Assembly (NCBI GenBank): GCA_947652605.1 | Contig: OX393581.1 | Coordinates: 44,973,924 to 45,037,923, forward strand | DNA: 64,000 nt | Direction of reading: 5' to 3' | From: Elmis aenea | Taxonomy: Eukaryota > Arthropoda > Insecta > Coleoptera > Elmidae | Notes under the pieces: generated by a model | Seen by the model: only the letters and a program-made list of their open reading frames with translations | The model's database searches: none | Told to the model about the DNA's origin: nothing | Made by a program: the position numbers and the translations under genes | Part shown: positions 12,844-24,392 of the stretch, one piece after another | Numbering within the stretch: position 1 is the stretch's first letter | Layout: each line of letters opens with the position of its first letter

Positions 12844-14365
12844 GTAAGCACAACTTTAAACGGTTTTTAAACTAAAAAAAAAAACGGCCCTTTCATTAAA
12901 TTGAAGAACTGTTAAGGAAAATTGAATCTATTTTGCGAATTAAATAATATTCATGACATGTTTGTTTCTATGTTTTAAACCTGTAATATTATCATGTTTT
13001 TTTCCCCAATTCATCATTGTACGCCCAGAAGCTTAATAGAACTGAAAAAGTTTATAGAAATCAGTTGACAGACAAAGAATGCAGTGGTCTGTGATTTGTT
13101 TAATTTCGCAATGACCTAAAATGTTATTGGCAAATTATTTATAATCTATCGCAAAAATGCCCGAAATTGTCCAATTGCATTGTACATAATCTCCCACCAT
13201 GTTAAGTTCTAAATCATAACTAAAACTTTATTGGCGACTAAAATAAACACATCCTGATAGTGTCAAATATCCAATGATAACCGACGGCCAGCTTACAAAT
13301 TGAGTTAATCTTTGGCCCTGTGCTGATGTATATGTTTTTAAAACACATTAATTAAATAAATCTGTTTGTAATGACTTAATTAATGTTAATTGCGTGTTGT
13401 TATCAGTTTTTTTTTTATTGGTACGAATAATAAAATTTATTTTGACACCAATAACTGATTTCTTGTTTACCTATTAAATGTGAAGTAAATTTTTAAGTTT
13501 GTTAAGCATTACTATGTTAACATTTTGAGTTTCATGTCAGGGTGCATACTTCTGCACGGAAATCTATACAGGTTGTTATAACAAGCACAAAATTGTGTCA
13601 CAAAAAATGTGCACATAATTTAGAATTTATGCTCAGAATTCCGTTGTAAAGAAAATTAAAAACATAATTTATTTTTTTTAGATATGCAACGACTTCCGGT
13701 TAAAAGAAAGGCATTCACATAAAACTCTATGAAAAAATTACGTTTAAAAAAATATTCACTTAATTTCACTGCGTCATGCAGGCTTCAAAGAACGTAATAA
13801 AGCTGCTTGAAATTTTTTTGAAGTCGAGAGAGTTAATTAAAAAGACGTCCTCCGTCTTAGTACACATAATTTGCCAATGAAACGATTGTAAATAGAAATC
13901 AACGTTAAATTTATTGACGTAGTTTTTTTTTTTCTATTTGTAGTAACTGATGGTTTTCTTTGAATTGTTTTGTTACTATTGGTTGTCTTCTAAAATTAAT
14001 TAATCGTGTAAGTTTTGTGTTTCCGTTTATTTGAAAACAAATTTTTAATAATGTTTTAACGCAAATATGTTTTCGTTTTCAAAGTTATTAAATAAGGATA
14101 TTAAAATTTCACACCTATATTCAAATTAGAAATTTTCTGGATATTTTGATATTTCGCGTCTTTTTCTAACAACATATTAGATAATATGATTTTTCAGTGT
14201 TGTTTGAAGGTGAATTTAAGAGGAAATTTTATGTAGGTACCTACTTAATTTTTGTCGAGATATATCTGTCAACATTGCACAAAGCGCCAAAATTAAATTA
14301 AACAAAAACGAATTTCATTTATTGGTGTTGATAAAAATTTAGGCATTATATAATTGGTTGTAATG
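12844..14365. other. AT-rich single-copy-looking DNA, nothing recognised
   Basis: No open frame of note, no repeat end and no RNA gene could be supported. Confidence 0.45.
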
Positions 14366-14435
14366 CAGGACCGGTTTTACCATTAGGCGAATCTAGGCAA
14401 TTGCCTAGGGGTGCCAAGATACTGGGGTACCAGCC
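14366..14435. repeat. hAT-like element end
   Basis: The sequence CAGGACCGGTTTTACCATTA followed by a CAATTGCCTAGGGGTGCC motif resembles the terminus of a hAT-type element. No opposite end was found; a protein-like relic downstream (14551-14700) is too weak to assign. Confidence 0.35.
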
Positions 14436-14659
14436 TAACTCATAAAAAAATTAATTAAATTTTAACAGATGCGAAAAACATCGCTGAGTAAGTTGTAATG
14501 CCTAATTTTGAATAAGAAAGAGTTCGACATGAAAAGAAAAGAAACAGTTTGTGTATGAAGAAGAGGATGTAATCATAACAAATTTTAAACAAAAATTTAA
14601 AGTAGCCTTTTTTGTAATTATGATAACGCAATTGCACCTGTTGATGAAAAATTCAAGCA

Positions 14660-15394
14660 TATCCCAACAGTTAATTTGGATAAATGTAGAAGAATTATAT
14701 TTGGTAGATGTTTTGTACTTATTAAAAGGTTTCCCCGTAGTAATATTTTCAATCATTTTCCACCTTCACAGGGGGATGAAAAATGCGACCCCAATTGGTT
14801 TTTTTATCAGAACTTTTTGGTGGGTTGAAATTTTGCAATTCAGTATGACGTTTACGCGGCGACAACGCTAAAACGCCTGTCAGTTGTACCCAATATGAAC
14901 ATAAATAAACCAATGGTAACCACCAAAATGATTCGTTTTATATTGGAATATTAATTTAATGGTGCATGTTTACTTAAGTTTATTTTTTACTCAAAAACAG
15001 TAGGTTTTACGAGAAAAGTCATAGTATAAAAAACACTTCTAAATAAATCAAGCTTTACAAAAAAGAATTTTTTAACTGCAAAATTTTAACCCACTAAAAA
15101 GTTCTGATAAAAAACCAACAGAAGTCGCATTTTTCAGCGCCCTGTGAAGGTGGTAGATGAATGAATATATTACTAAGGGAAACCTTTAAATAAGTATAAA
15201 ACATCTACCGAATATCATTCTCCTACATTTATCCAAATTTAAGAAATAAAAAAATACCTTATTTTACCGCTCTTCTTTAGGGGGTAATTCCGAAAGGAGA
15301 TGTCTAAAAAAAATATTTTATATTAAAGACCCCCCTTAATTTTCGATAAGGAATCACCTCCCGATTTTTTTCGCAATATTTAAGAAACACCCTG
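14660..15394. mobile_element. Truncated palindromic TA element (TTAAGAAACACCCTG family)
   Basis: The right end is CGCAATATTTAAGAAACACCCTG followed by TA. Interior words such as CATTTTCCACCTTCACAGGGG, TTGGTGGGTTGAAATTTTGCAA and the inverse set on the right match the complete copy at 46071-47112 and the one at 23589-24392. The left terminal part (about 200 bp including CAGGGTG) is missing. Confidence 0.7.
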
Positions 15395-15396
15395 TA

Positions 15397-16824
15397 TATA
15401 GCGCATGAAAATTCATCTCCAATCGATATTGATGAATTAATTCAAAACTTCGCCAAAGCAAAAGCCCGAAAAAATAATTTTTCACCAGATGTAAAATTTT
15501 TCTTCCTATACAAATATTTAGAGTAATCATGTACATAGGTATACAAATGTATTATTGTTAATTAATTAAAAAACCTTTTAAAGTTCGTAAAGATACTATT
15601 TTTATCAATAAAAATATGTTTTCGGAAATTTACACGCGTTAAAATTCGTTCATTTGCTGCTCCCTGCTCCCTATAAACATTACACGATAATTTTGTTTGC
15701 CTTAATGCCATATTTTCTTCACGTGTTGCGAACCTTCGCTTTTTCAAATTGTCGCCTAGCAATTGTGGTTTAAAAAAAATTCGAAAAAAGAAGCAATAAT
15801 TTGGGATGACCTTTTTTACACTTTTAAGTCAAAATAGTAACTTAATTCTTCGATAAAACAACAAAACATTTGAAGTAAAGTTTTACTTCTCTTTTGAGTT
15901 GACTGAAGCATCCAATTTACATTTAGAACATCAGTATACCCTTTTTAATTTTGTTCTATTTTCAATATCGTGTATGTATTTTTAAAATTTGTTGTAGTTC
16001 ATTTTACATTTCACCTTTACAAAGATCTTACTCGACGGTTGTTCTAATCTTTAGGTATAGTTTTATGCAGTTTCTAATGCTCGATTTGAATTAATATTTG
16101 GATTGTATTTCAATCCATGTTTTTACGAGTGAAACTTCAAAGTTAATTTGTACAGGGATATGTGTTACAATGTATTCCGATATCGATATTCAAATCGAAT
16201 TTTAAACCCACTGCATTAAAAAATAAAAATGCGCATATCATTTTTCGTGTTGCTCAAATAAACTCGGTGCAATACTATCGCTACATGATCAAAAATAAAT
16301 ATCCGCAAAACGTTGGGGGCGTATTCTTTGATATAGTAGACTCCATGGAGAGCAAAACTTACAAGTTACCTTTTAATAAAACGGTTGGCAATATTATCGT
16401 GTAGCTAATATAGTCTAATAAAAATCGTGTGGGATTTGTCCTTAAAAAACTTTGCCACTGATCCGAAACTTACTGCAACTCATAAATGAGTTATAGTTAA
16501 CCATACCCACTTTTCGGTAGATACGTCATTTTTAAAGCTTGATTTAAAGATTGTACAAGAAAAATTTAATAAACGATGAACTCTCGACTATAAAATTTTG
16601 TAATAACTCAATGTTTGCGTCTTGGTTTTTAAAAATGCAACAAATAAGTTTAGTTTCAGTTTGTATTAACTTTATATTTTACGTCAATTTACAGTGGAAA
16701 TATTTTGCAAAAACCAATGATATTATGAAAATAAATTTTTTAAGTTTATTTTTCGAGTCACATAAACTCTCGAAAATCTTTTAAAAAATGTCAGTGAAGT
16801 AAAAAATTATTTCCAGTTTTTATA
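15397..16824. other. AT-rich DNA, nothing recognised
   Basis: Open frames at 16162-16404 and 16551-16784 lack splice context and resemble no family known to me. No repeat ends are visible. Confidence 0.4.
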
Positions 16825-18370
16825 GTTCTTAAAAATTCGAGTTTAAGAATAGGGATTTCGCTTATTTTAATAGCTAGAGTAGGTATAGGTTTAAATTTGG
16901 CAAAGTTACTAAATTTTGTGCTCAATAATAAACCGAAGAGAAGTTGGAAGTATCTCAAACGGTATCCGAGAAAATTGGGAAAAACCGGGAAATACGATTT
17001 TTGAAAATCGTCTATAATTCCTTTGGAGTATGAAATATTTCAAATGTGTAAAAACATTGCCCAAGCAACTTTTTAAGCCGAATCGAATGGTGGTCACAAA
17101 TTTTTCCTAGATCGATTTGTTTTTGTTTTACGACAACCAACTTTATTTTTTCTTATGTTCGCAATTTTTGCTATTTACGTAATCAAATATGTAGCATTTA
17201 TTTTTCTGAATCCATTGATGTATCACACATGGTATTTAACTTCTACATTAATTGTCAAATTTGTAAAAATATGTTTTTAACAATAACTATAAATCAGGTT
17301 GGCCGGTCATTGTAGTTTATGTTGTTTCCATGACAACCAATTAACAAACTAAAAGTTTTGAAAGCCTATTACCTGTCAGATTAATAAATTCGTAAAAATG
17401 AACTTTAATAACAAAGAAAAAGCGATGTGCTGCAAATTGTTTACACTGTTCTTTTAAGTTTTGTTATACTTTAACACATTTTTTAAACAACTTAAACTGA
17501 AGCTTTAAACAGCATGCTTACTTAAGTTTGTTTAACGTAAAAAAATTGTGTTTTTCCGGATCTGTTTGTAATAAAAATGTTTTTTTTAAAATTTCATCTT
17601 AAACCCTTCTGCCATATTATTTTCTGGTTTTGGCAAAAGCCCTGTATTTTCCTAAGTTTCTGTCCAACGTACAATATGTGTGCGAGGGTTGTTTTCCTTC
17701 TGGATATGTTTCTGGTTAGTTTGTTGATTGGTTGTCATGGAAACAACATAAACTACAACGACCGGCCTACCTGATTTATAATGGTTATTGTTTAAAACAT
17801 TTAAAAAAAAAATTGACAATGAATAAAGAAGTAAAATACCATGTGTCATATATCGATGAATTCAGAAAAATAAATGCTCTTTGATAATGTAAATAGCAAA
17901 AATTGCGCCCATAAGAAAAAACAAAGTTGGTTGTCATAAAACAAAAACGAATCGATCTAGGAAAAATTTGTGACCACCATCGGTTTCGGCTTAAAAAGTT
18001 GTTTGGGCAATGTTTTAACACATTTGAAATATTTCAAACGCCGAAGGAGTTATAAACGATTTACAAAAATGGACTCCCAGTTTTTCCTAATTTTCTCGGA
18101 TACCGTTTGAGATATTTCCAATTTATCTTTGGATTATTAACAAGCACCAAATTTAGCAACTTTGCCAAATTTAAACCTAGGGGTCGGATACGGATAAGAT
18201 ACATTAATTATATATAAATATATTGTCAACGTGCTTTACATTACATCCTCATGTCACATAACATAACCTTAACCTTCCATGCTATTGCCAACCTCTACTT
18301 ATCAATCCCCTACACTAGCTATTATAATAAGCGAGATCCCTATGCTTAAACTCGAATTTCAATCACCCTG
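16825..18370. mobile_element. 1.5 kb palindromic TA element
   Basis: The arms are inverted over about 600 bp each. AATTCGAGTTTAAGAATAGGG on the left pairs with CCCTATGCTTAAACTCGAATT on the right. Likewise TTGGCAAAGTTACTAAATTT pairs with AAATTTAGCAACTTTGCCAA, and CATGACAACCAATTAACAAAC with its inverse near 17720. The right end is CAATCACCCTG then TA; the left CAGGGTG end has decayed. Open frames inside are artefacts of the arms. Confidence 0.75.
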
Positions 18371-18372
18371 TA

Positions 18373-19068
18373 TATTGTTTAGATCCCCTGAAAATATAAT
18401 GTATTTATCACGTTCAACAAAATGTAAGTTTTTAATAAGCACCATTTTCAGTTGATCTGTAATTAAAGCCAATTGATTACATTATCGAAATAGTGGATTT
18501 TACTTGTGTAAAAAAAATCATCAAAGGAAAACAAAGATCATTATATTTAAGTTGATTTCATGACAATGCAGTGATTTTATATTAGAAAATGTGAATTATT
18601 TAAAATTTAATGATACTCAATCGATTCTGCTTTGTTTGAAAGTTTTTTAACTTTTATTTAAGAAAACATGTTTTTCTTTGCAATTTCTTTTAAGATTAAG
18701 TCGAGGGACTTATGTTAAATATACGTAAACAAAATACAACCAAATTGGTATTGAGTTTGATTGAGTCTGATATATTTCATGTACAAAAATAATGACTGAC
18801 AAGGTGATCGAAATATAATTTCAATAAATTTGGTCATAGACCTCACTGTCTGAAGAAATATTAAACAAAGGTCAGTTTTTAAACTTTTTAGCCGTTGATT
18901 TGAAACGATATTTATTTTTGCAATTATAATAAAAACAATTGTAATTTTTTTGAATAATTCTTTAAATAACTATAAGATTGAAGCAAAATGTTTGGAACCA
19001 CTAAACTGCAGTTTAGCCAACTTTAAAAGTAGTTCATAAGATGTAAAATAGCACATTTAACTGGTAAA
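18373..19068. other. AT-rich DNA, nothing recognised
   Basis: No supported feature. Confidence 0.45.
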
Positions 19069-19074
19069 TTAAAG

Positions 19075-19325
19075 AAACAACTCGTGAATATTTATTCCGC
19101 TCTCACCTGTTGCTAAACGATCTTCTTGCACTTGAATGTTGATGTCGACGGTTGCGCGTCGGGGCGCTCGAACGGCACAAACAGTGGATCGCACGAAAGT
19201 GACGCTAACAATCTGTTTCCATTCCTTTTGTAGACGCCATCCGATATCGTTTGATACTCTTGCACATCGTGCTAAATGCGTGTTGCCCAAAAGGCCAAAC
19301 TTTGGCTTCACAAATATTGTTTTTA
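19075..19325. other. CpG-rich island, possible unidentified exon
   Basis: This patch is clearly richer in GC and CpG than its surroundings (GATGTCGACGGTTGCGCGTC ...). On the minus strand it can be read as an exon of about 70 codons, between a possible acceptor near 19297 (TTTGTGAAG) and a GTGAGA donor near 19110. It would encode segments such as DIGWRLQKEWKQIVSVTF and RATVDINIQVQEDRLAT. On the plus strand a 106-codon frame is also open. No family is recognised, and it could instead be a 5' exon, a CpG-rich promoter or a gene relic. Confidence 0.25.
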
Positions 19326-19918
19326 TAACGAATTGGTTTCTTAATCGGGCGATTCTTTTTAAAGAAAACAGTTTTATGTTTCACGAGTTATCGCAAGGTT
19401 TTTTTTTTGGATTCCTCAAGAGTTTAATAAGCATGTTTTTATTTGTTGAGCACTAGTGGGAGGAGCTTATCTAATTCATGCTTAGTATGAGAAAAATTTA
19501 TTATTAGTTTGTGTAATGAGGAATCATTGCTTTTTAATAAGATTAAGGTAAAGCTGACAAATTGTTGTTTTAATAATACAATAATTTTAAATACGATTAT
19601 TTTTATTGTCAAGATTATAAATAACCTGCTTCCAAATTCTTTGTTGAAATATATGTACCCAAAACTCTGATATTCATAATTATCCGACTAGAAACTGTAA
19701 AGACTTTAAATTGCCATTCAGGACACAAAATTACACTCAAAAATCTCTATTTTATAAAGGACTGAAATTTTATAGCGGTCTAACAAGCGAACTTAAAAAT
19801 GAAACTTATATTGTAAGGTTTAGACGTAAGCTCAGTAGTTATATTAAGGGAAAGTTTTAATTTTTATACAGGGTGTTTCACTTTTCCATGGGGCACTATT
19901 GCTCACCCTAAATAGGTA

Positions 19919-20834
19919 GAGTAAAGTGCCCTAATATGGAACAGTTACTTATTATGGAATACATCAGTTTTATGACAATGAATAAGCGATATCTGTTGAA
20001 AAGTATATGTACCTATTTGTACATTGATCACACATTCCCAAATGTAAAATAGTTAAAAATTATTTACTAGATTACATAACAGTTTCAAATATATTTTAGA
20101 CGTACTACTGAGTTTTTAGGCTATATCTCTCAGTGCAAAATATTATATGCTAAGGTAAATGATATAAAATATTTTATTGCATGTTTATTTAGCATGAGCC
20201 TTTACATTTCAATTAAATAGTCCAAAATTTTGATAGGGACCATTTCATGTTTTACATATACCGATTTTTGAAATGTCACATTGATACCTAATATGGAATA
20301 CGTAGAGGTGCATTATAATAAATATGATTATGGCCACTAGGTACAGGAATATGGGTTCAGTGTCAAAAGTGTCAGAAATGGGCACACGAAAAATGTGCAA
20401 AATACAAAAAAAAACTATTCTATTGTCCTACCTGTAACAAATAAATAAATTATCAACATTAGTTCGAATGACACTTGAATTATAAATTAATTTACATAAA
20501 TAACAGAGTTTTGGTTTCGTTTAAGTAATAATGTAAATCAAAAAAAGAAATAAAAGATTAATCTATGAGCAGTTGTTTATTTTAATGTATATTTGCTATA
20601 TAATTTTATATTCCATATTAAGAACCCCTGGTATTCCATATTAGGTTCCCCGGGAGCTTAATATGGAATAGTAGTAACATTTAAAAAAAATAGCTATATA
20701 AAAAAATATATATCTACAGTAATATCGTACCATCATTACAAATTCCTTATAATTTTTTTTGCAAAATTTTGTTGAATAAATGTGAATATTATTGCCGAAA
20801 ACAAAAAAGTATTCCATATTAGGCCACTTTACTC
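19919..20834. mobile_element. Pogo/Tc1-like element with TA target sites
   Basis: Inverted ends read GAGTAAAGTGCCCTAATATGG and, at the right, CCATATTAGGCCACTTTACTC, each followed by TA (19917-19918, 20835-20836). Internal near-copies of the end motif (TTCCATATTAGGTTCCC, AATATGGAATA) cluster near both sides. It carries the zinc-finger tail of a transposase at 20352-20444 but not the catalytic domain, so it is a deletion derivative. Confidence 0.8.
20352..20444 (+). pseudogene. C-terminal zinc-finger relic of a pogo-like transposase
   Basis: An open stretch of 30 codons before a TAA stop reads WVQCQKCQKWAHEKCA followed by a lysine run and FYCPTCNK. The spacing C-x2-C ... W-x-H-E-x-C-A ... C-x2-C is the PHD/RING-like cysteine cluster that ends many insect pogo-type (DDE_1) transposases. 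Nothing upstream keeps the DDE core in frame, so only the tail remains. Confidence 0.65.
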
Positions 20835-20929
20835 TAATGAAAATACAAGGTTGGTTAAATGGGACAAAAGTTAGCTATGTAGGAGTGTATTATAAAAAAG
20901 ATGGCGATTGTCAGATTTTTATGTTAATT

Positions 20930-21066
20930 TTCGCCACTAATGGCGAAAATAATGTCAATGTCAAAATCAAATTGTAAAATTTACGATTTTTTTAAAGCTT
21001 AAACTCGTAATAAACTAAAATTGCGTTAATATTCTTATCCATTCTTTTCCATTAATATAATGATAA
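20930..21066. repeat. Repeat, inverted copy of 29640-29770
   Basis: AATGTCAATGTCAAAATCAA, AAATTTACGATTTTTTTA and TAAACTAAAATTGCGTTAAT all reappear as reverse complements around 29665-29765. Two dispersed copies of an uncharacterised repeat; no ends were defined. Confidence 0.65.
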
Positions 21067-21116
21067 GAGCGACACTACAACACATTTACTATGAACATTT
21101 CTGCTAAACTTCTATA

Positions 21117-21379
21117 CAGGGTGATTTATTTTACCATTTTCGCGAAAAATTTGCTCCTAAGTTCGATCTAAAAATATCGCGAAAAGCAGAATATTGCAAC
21201 TTGTAGAGTAAATGCTCATTAATCGTTAATTTAGCGGAACTTCTTCCCTCATTATTAGTATGTTTTGTTATTAAAAACTGCAAAAATCGGTAATTACTTC
21301 TTTATTACGAATATTAGCTACTCTATATTTTTAGATCGAGGTTAGGAGCAAATTTTTCGCGAAAATAGTAAAATAAATC
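21117..21379. mobile_element. Small palindromic TA element
   Basis: It starts TA-CAGGGTGATTTATTTTACC. Its arm TTTTCGCGAAAAATTTGCTCC is repeated inverted at 21341-21379, ending AAAATAAATC, so the final CACCCTG of the right end is lost. It is about 260 bp long with no coding content. Confidence 0.7.
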
Positions 21380-21589
21380 TGATTTCGCGACAAACGGTGG
21401 CAGATACCAAGAAAAGTCAAGAGACACTTTTTGTTTTAAAATAAAATGCTCTACCCAAACACAAGTTCAAGTTTGATTTTAAACAGGGTCGTATTGTTTT
21501 TTTTTATAAAATTCATTGAAACTGAACCCCCACTACTCCGCCACTGGTTGCTTGTGGGACTTGAAATTTTCACCGATTGTGGTAACCTG

Positions 21590-21798
21590 TAAGGTGGTGC
21601 TGTATACCAAATTTGATTTAAATATATCTACTGGTTGAGAAACGATTAAACATTATCGTTATTTTTCCGAAAATTTCAATACCCTGTATCTTTAAAATGA
21701 AGCGTTTTTGGACCCATGTTGATAAGGAATATTCGCATTAAAATAGGTTTTTCTATCGACTGTTAAAGTCCTGCTACTAAAAAGTGGACCACCCTGTA
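21590..21798. repeat. Single arm of a CAGGGTGG-type element
   Basis: Ends GTGGACCACCCTG followed by TA; the opposite arm is not visible. The left limit is approximate. Confidence 0.45.
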
Positions 21799-21904
21799 TA
21801 CATGAGAGGTACAAGAAAAATATACATGGTTCAAATCAGTAATTAACAATACAAATTTTAGTAATTTAGAGTCAAAAATGAAAGAATTGACCACAATATA
21901 ATAC

Positions 21905-22228
21905 AATAAATGTTGTAGGATAAGATTTGCCTTACAGAGTTTGATTTTTATTTAATAAAATTGTATTGTATTGTATTTTACTTAATTGTATTGTATTGTA
22001 CTTAAATACTTTGCACTGTACTGCAGTATTTTACAAAGTACTTAAGTAATTTTTGTGGTACTGAAGTACTAATACAAGTAATAAGTACCAGTATTTTCAC
22101 CGAAGTACTTGAGATTCAAGTCCTAAGTAACTAATTTTAAAATGTGATGCAGTACAAGTCTTAAGTACCGGAAAAGTACTTGAAAAAAGTACTGAAGTAA
22201 AAAAATACTTAAGTAATGTCCAGCTCTT
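21905..22228. repeat. AAGTACTT-rich hAT-like element remnant
   Basis: The interval is saturated with TACTTAAGTA, AAGTACTT and GTATTGTATT words and ends AAGTAATGTCCAGCTCTTG. That resembles one terminus of a hAT-type element with dense subterminal repeats. The left end could not be defined. Confidence 0.45.
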
Positions 22229-23099
22229 GCGAGTTTGATGTTAGTCAACAAAGGTTGCCATCGTAAGAAAAAAGTAGAGGAAACAGTTTTTTGACCAATT
22301 TTTTTGTGTTTCTATGAATTAAATAGTTGGTATTGAATAACAGAAATTTACAACGTCGATGTCGTTAAACATTCCATTCTTTTTGATTTAAAAATTAAGA
22401 TCTAGAAAATATTTCCTGTCATGTAAGTCTTAAGAGATTGTTTATTATTTCAGTTGCAGGAATGAAGCATATTAAAAGTCCTCAATTAGATTTGTGTACA
22501 GAAAACCACATGTAACGATCGTTATTAACTAATCCACATAATTTTATTTTGGTAAAAACTGGCTCTTTGAAGTTGTAATAATGAACAAACGACCAACGGA
22601 ATGTTATACCTACATTTGCGTAATTAATAAATACTTTAAACAGTCCGTTTTGGGATTTTGTAATGTTTTCCCTGTTTTCTGGCTACGATGTATTTATTAA
22701 TCCGATGTAGGCGTGAGTTAATCATCTCAATTTTCATTTTAACATTATTAGGGGTTGACCCTCAGATGAACTTAAGAGATTCGACACAGTAATCTCGAAC
22801 TGGTTAAAAATACAGGATTGTTAATTAATTATTCAACAATTCTGTGAATGAATTCGTGAAATCTGAATGGAGATTTGACTGCTAAATAATTACATTTTTC
22901 TTAAATTCCAGCACACCAGTCTCGTTAATATAGAAATCTTGTAAATTCGTAGGTAATTTTATTTAATAAACTTGTTAAATACATTTTTGCTTATTTCTTA
23001 TAAGTCAACTGATACTTTGTTCAATAAGTGATGGTTTCCGTCTTTTAAAATAAAGAAGTTATTTTTTTTTAGCGTGAATAACAATACTAACGAGTAACG
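22229..23099. other. AT-rich DNA, nothing recognised
   Basis: No supported feature. Confidence 0.45.
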
Positions 23100-23528
23100 A
23101 CGGACGGTCACGATATGTTGTCGCTAGAACCTGATCAAGGCTGTGTTTATTGCATCAAAAACATCAAAAATGAATCTTTTCCAGAGTTATACGTGCCACT
23201 GGTCATTCATTTCGGAAAAATAGGGGAAAAACTGAAAAGTTGAATAATAAAGGTAATTTTTGCGATCGCGTTGGCCATGAAACCGTCAGAGATAAAATCG
23301 AAATTCTTCTATTTACTAATGCGCGCATCCTTTGCAACTAAAATGGTGCAAAGTTTTTGAAAAAATCTTAAACGGTTCCGAAAAAAAACGCGAAAAACGA
23401 GGCCCTTGTAAAAACGGTTTCCCCTATGTTAAACGCCTATGCAAGTCGCATAGATTTAGTTATACAACTTCTCAAATCATAGCGCCTTTGCAGCGGTTTT
23501 GTTTTTGACGTTTTTCTCCATAGCGTTA
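23100..23528. repeat. Half copy of the TCACGATATGTTGTCGC foldback family
   Basis: Matches the left arm and centre of the element at 12141-12843 from GGTCACGATATGTTGTCGC through TTTTGCGATCGCGTTGGCC and the CCCCTATGTTAAACGCCTATG centre. It breaks off at GTTTTTCTCC without a right arm. Confidence 0.75.
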
Positions 23529-23588
23529 AAATAAAAATATATAACAAAAACTAAACATTAACTATTAAATATTGTTTTAAATATAGTA

Positions 23589-24392
23589 CAGTGTTTCCTA
23601 AATATTGCGAAAAAAATTGGAACGTGATTCCTTATCAAATATTAAGGGGGACTGCTATATTACATTTTTTCCTTAGACGTCTCTTTTCGGAGTTACATCC
23701 CCTGATGGGGAAATAGGGTTTTATTTTATTTCTCAAATTTGGATAAACGTAGAAGAATGATATTTGGTAAATGTTTTGTACTTATTGAATGGTTTCCCAT
23801 AGTAATATTTTCAATCATTTCCCACCTCCACAGGGGGCTGAAAAGTGCGACCCCTGTTGGTCTTTGAATCAGATCTTTTAGGTAAGTTGAAATTTTGTAA
23901 TTTTAAATAATTTTTTTGATTTTTTCATTTAGAAACTTTTTTTATTAGTTTTTCCTGAAAAACTTACAGTTTTTGAGTAAAAAATATAATAAGTAAACAT
24001 GCACCATTACATATTCCAATATAAAACGATTCATTTTGGTGGTAACCTTGGTTTGTTTATTTTATTACAAAATTTCAACCCACCAAAAAGTTCTGATTCA
24101 AAAATCAACAGGGGTCGCACTTTTCAGCCCCCTGTGAAGGTGGGAGATGATTGAAAATATTACATTGGGAAACCTTTTAATAAGTACAAAACATCTAGGT
24201 AACAAATATCATTCTCCTACATTTATTCAAATTTGGGAAATAAAATGAAAACCTAATTTTAGCGCTCCCCTTTAGGGGGGTGTAACTCCGAAAGGAGACG
24301 TTCAAGAATTTTTTTTTAAATAAAAGTCTTTTCTTAATTTTCGATAAGGAATTACCTCCTGAACTTTTTCGCAATATTTAAGAAACATCCTG
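23589..24392. mobile_element. Palindromic TA element (TTAAGAAACACCCTG family)
   Basis: It begins TA-CAGTGTTTCCTAAATATTGCG and ends CGCAATATTTAAGAAACATCCTG-TA. Arms pair over most of their length, for example TTTGGATAAACGTAGAAGAATG with its inverse near 24222, and GGGGGCTGAAAAGTGCGACCC with its inverse near 24115. No transposase. Related copies are at 14660-15394 and 46071-47112. Confidence 0.8.

Noticed and set aside
14551..14871. 106-codon plus-strand frame as a small gene
   Set aside because: It runs from unassigned sequence into the truncated palindromic element at 14660-15394, starts at no convincing context, and is open only by chance.
16162..16784. Two plus-strand frames of about 80 codons as possible genes
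   Set aside because: No similarity recognised, no splice or start context, and composition matches the AT-rich surroundings.
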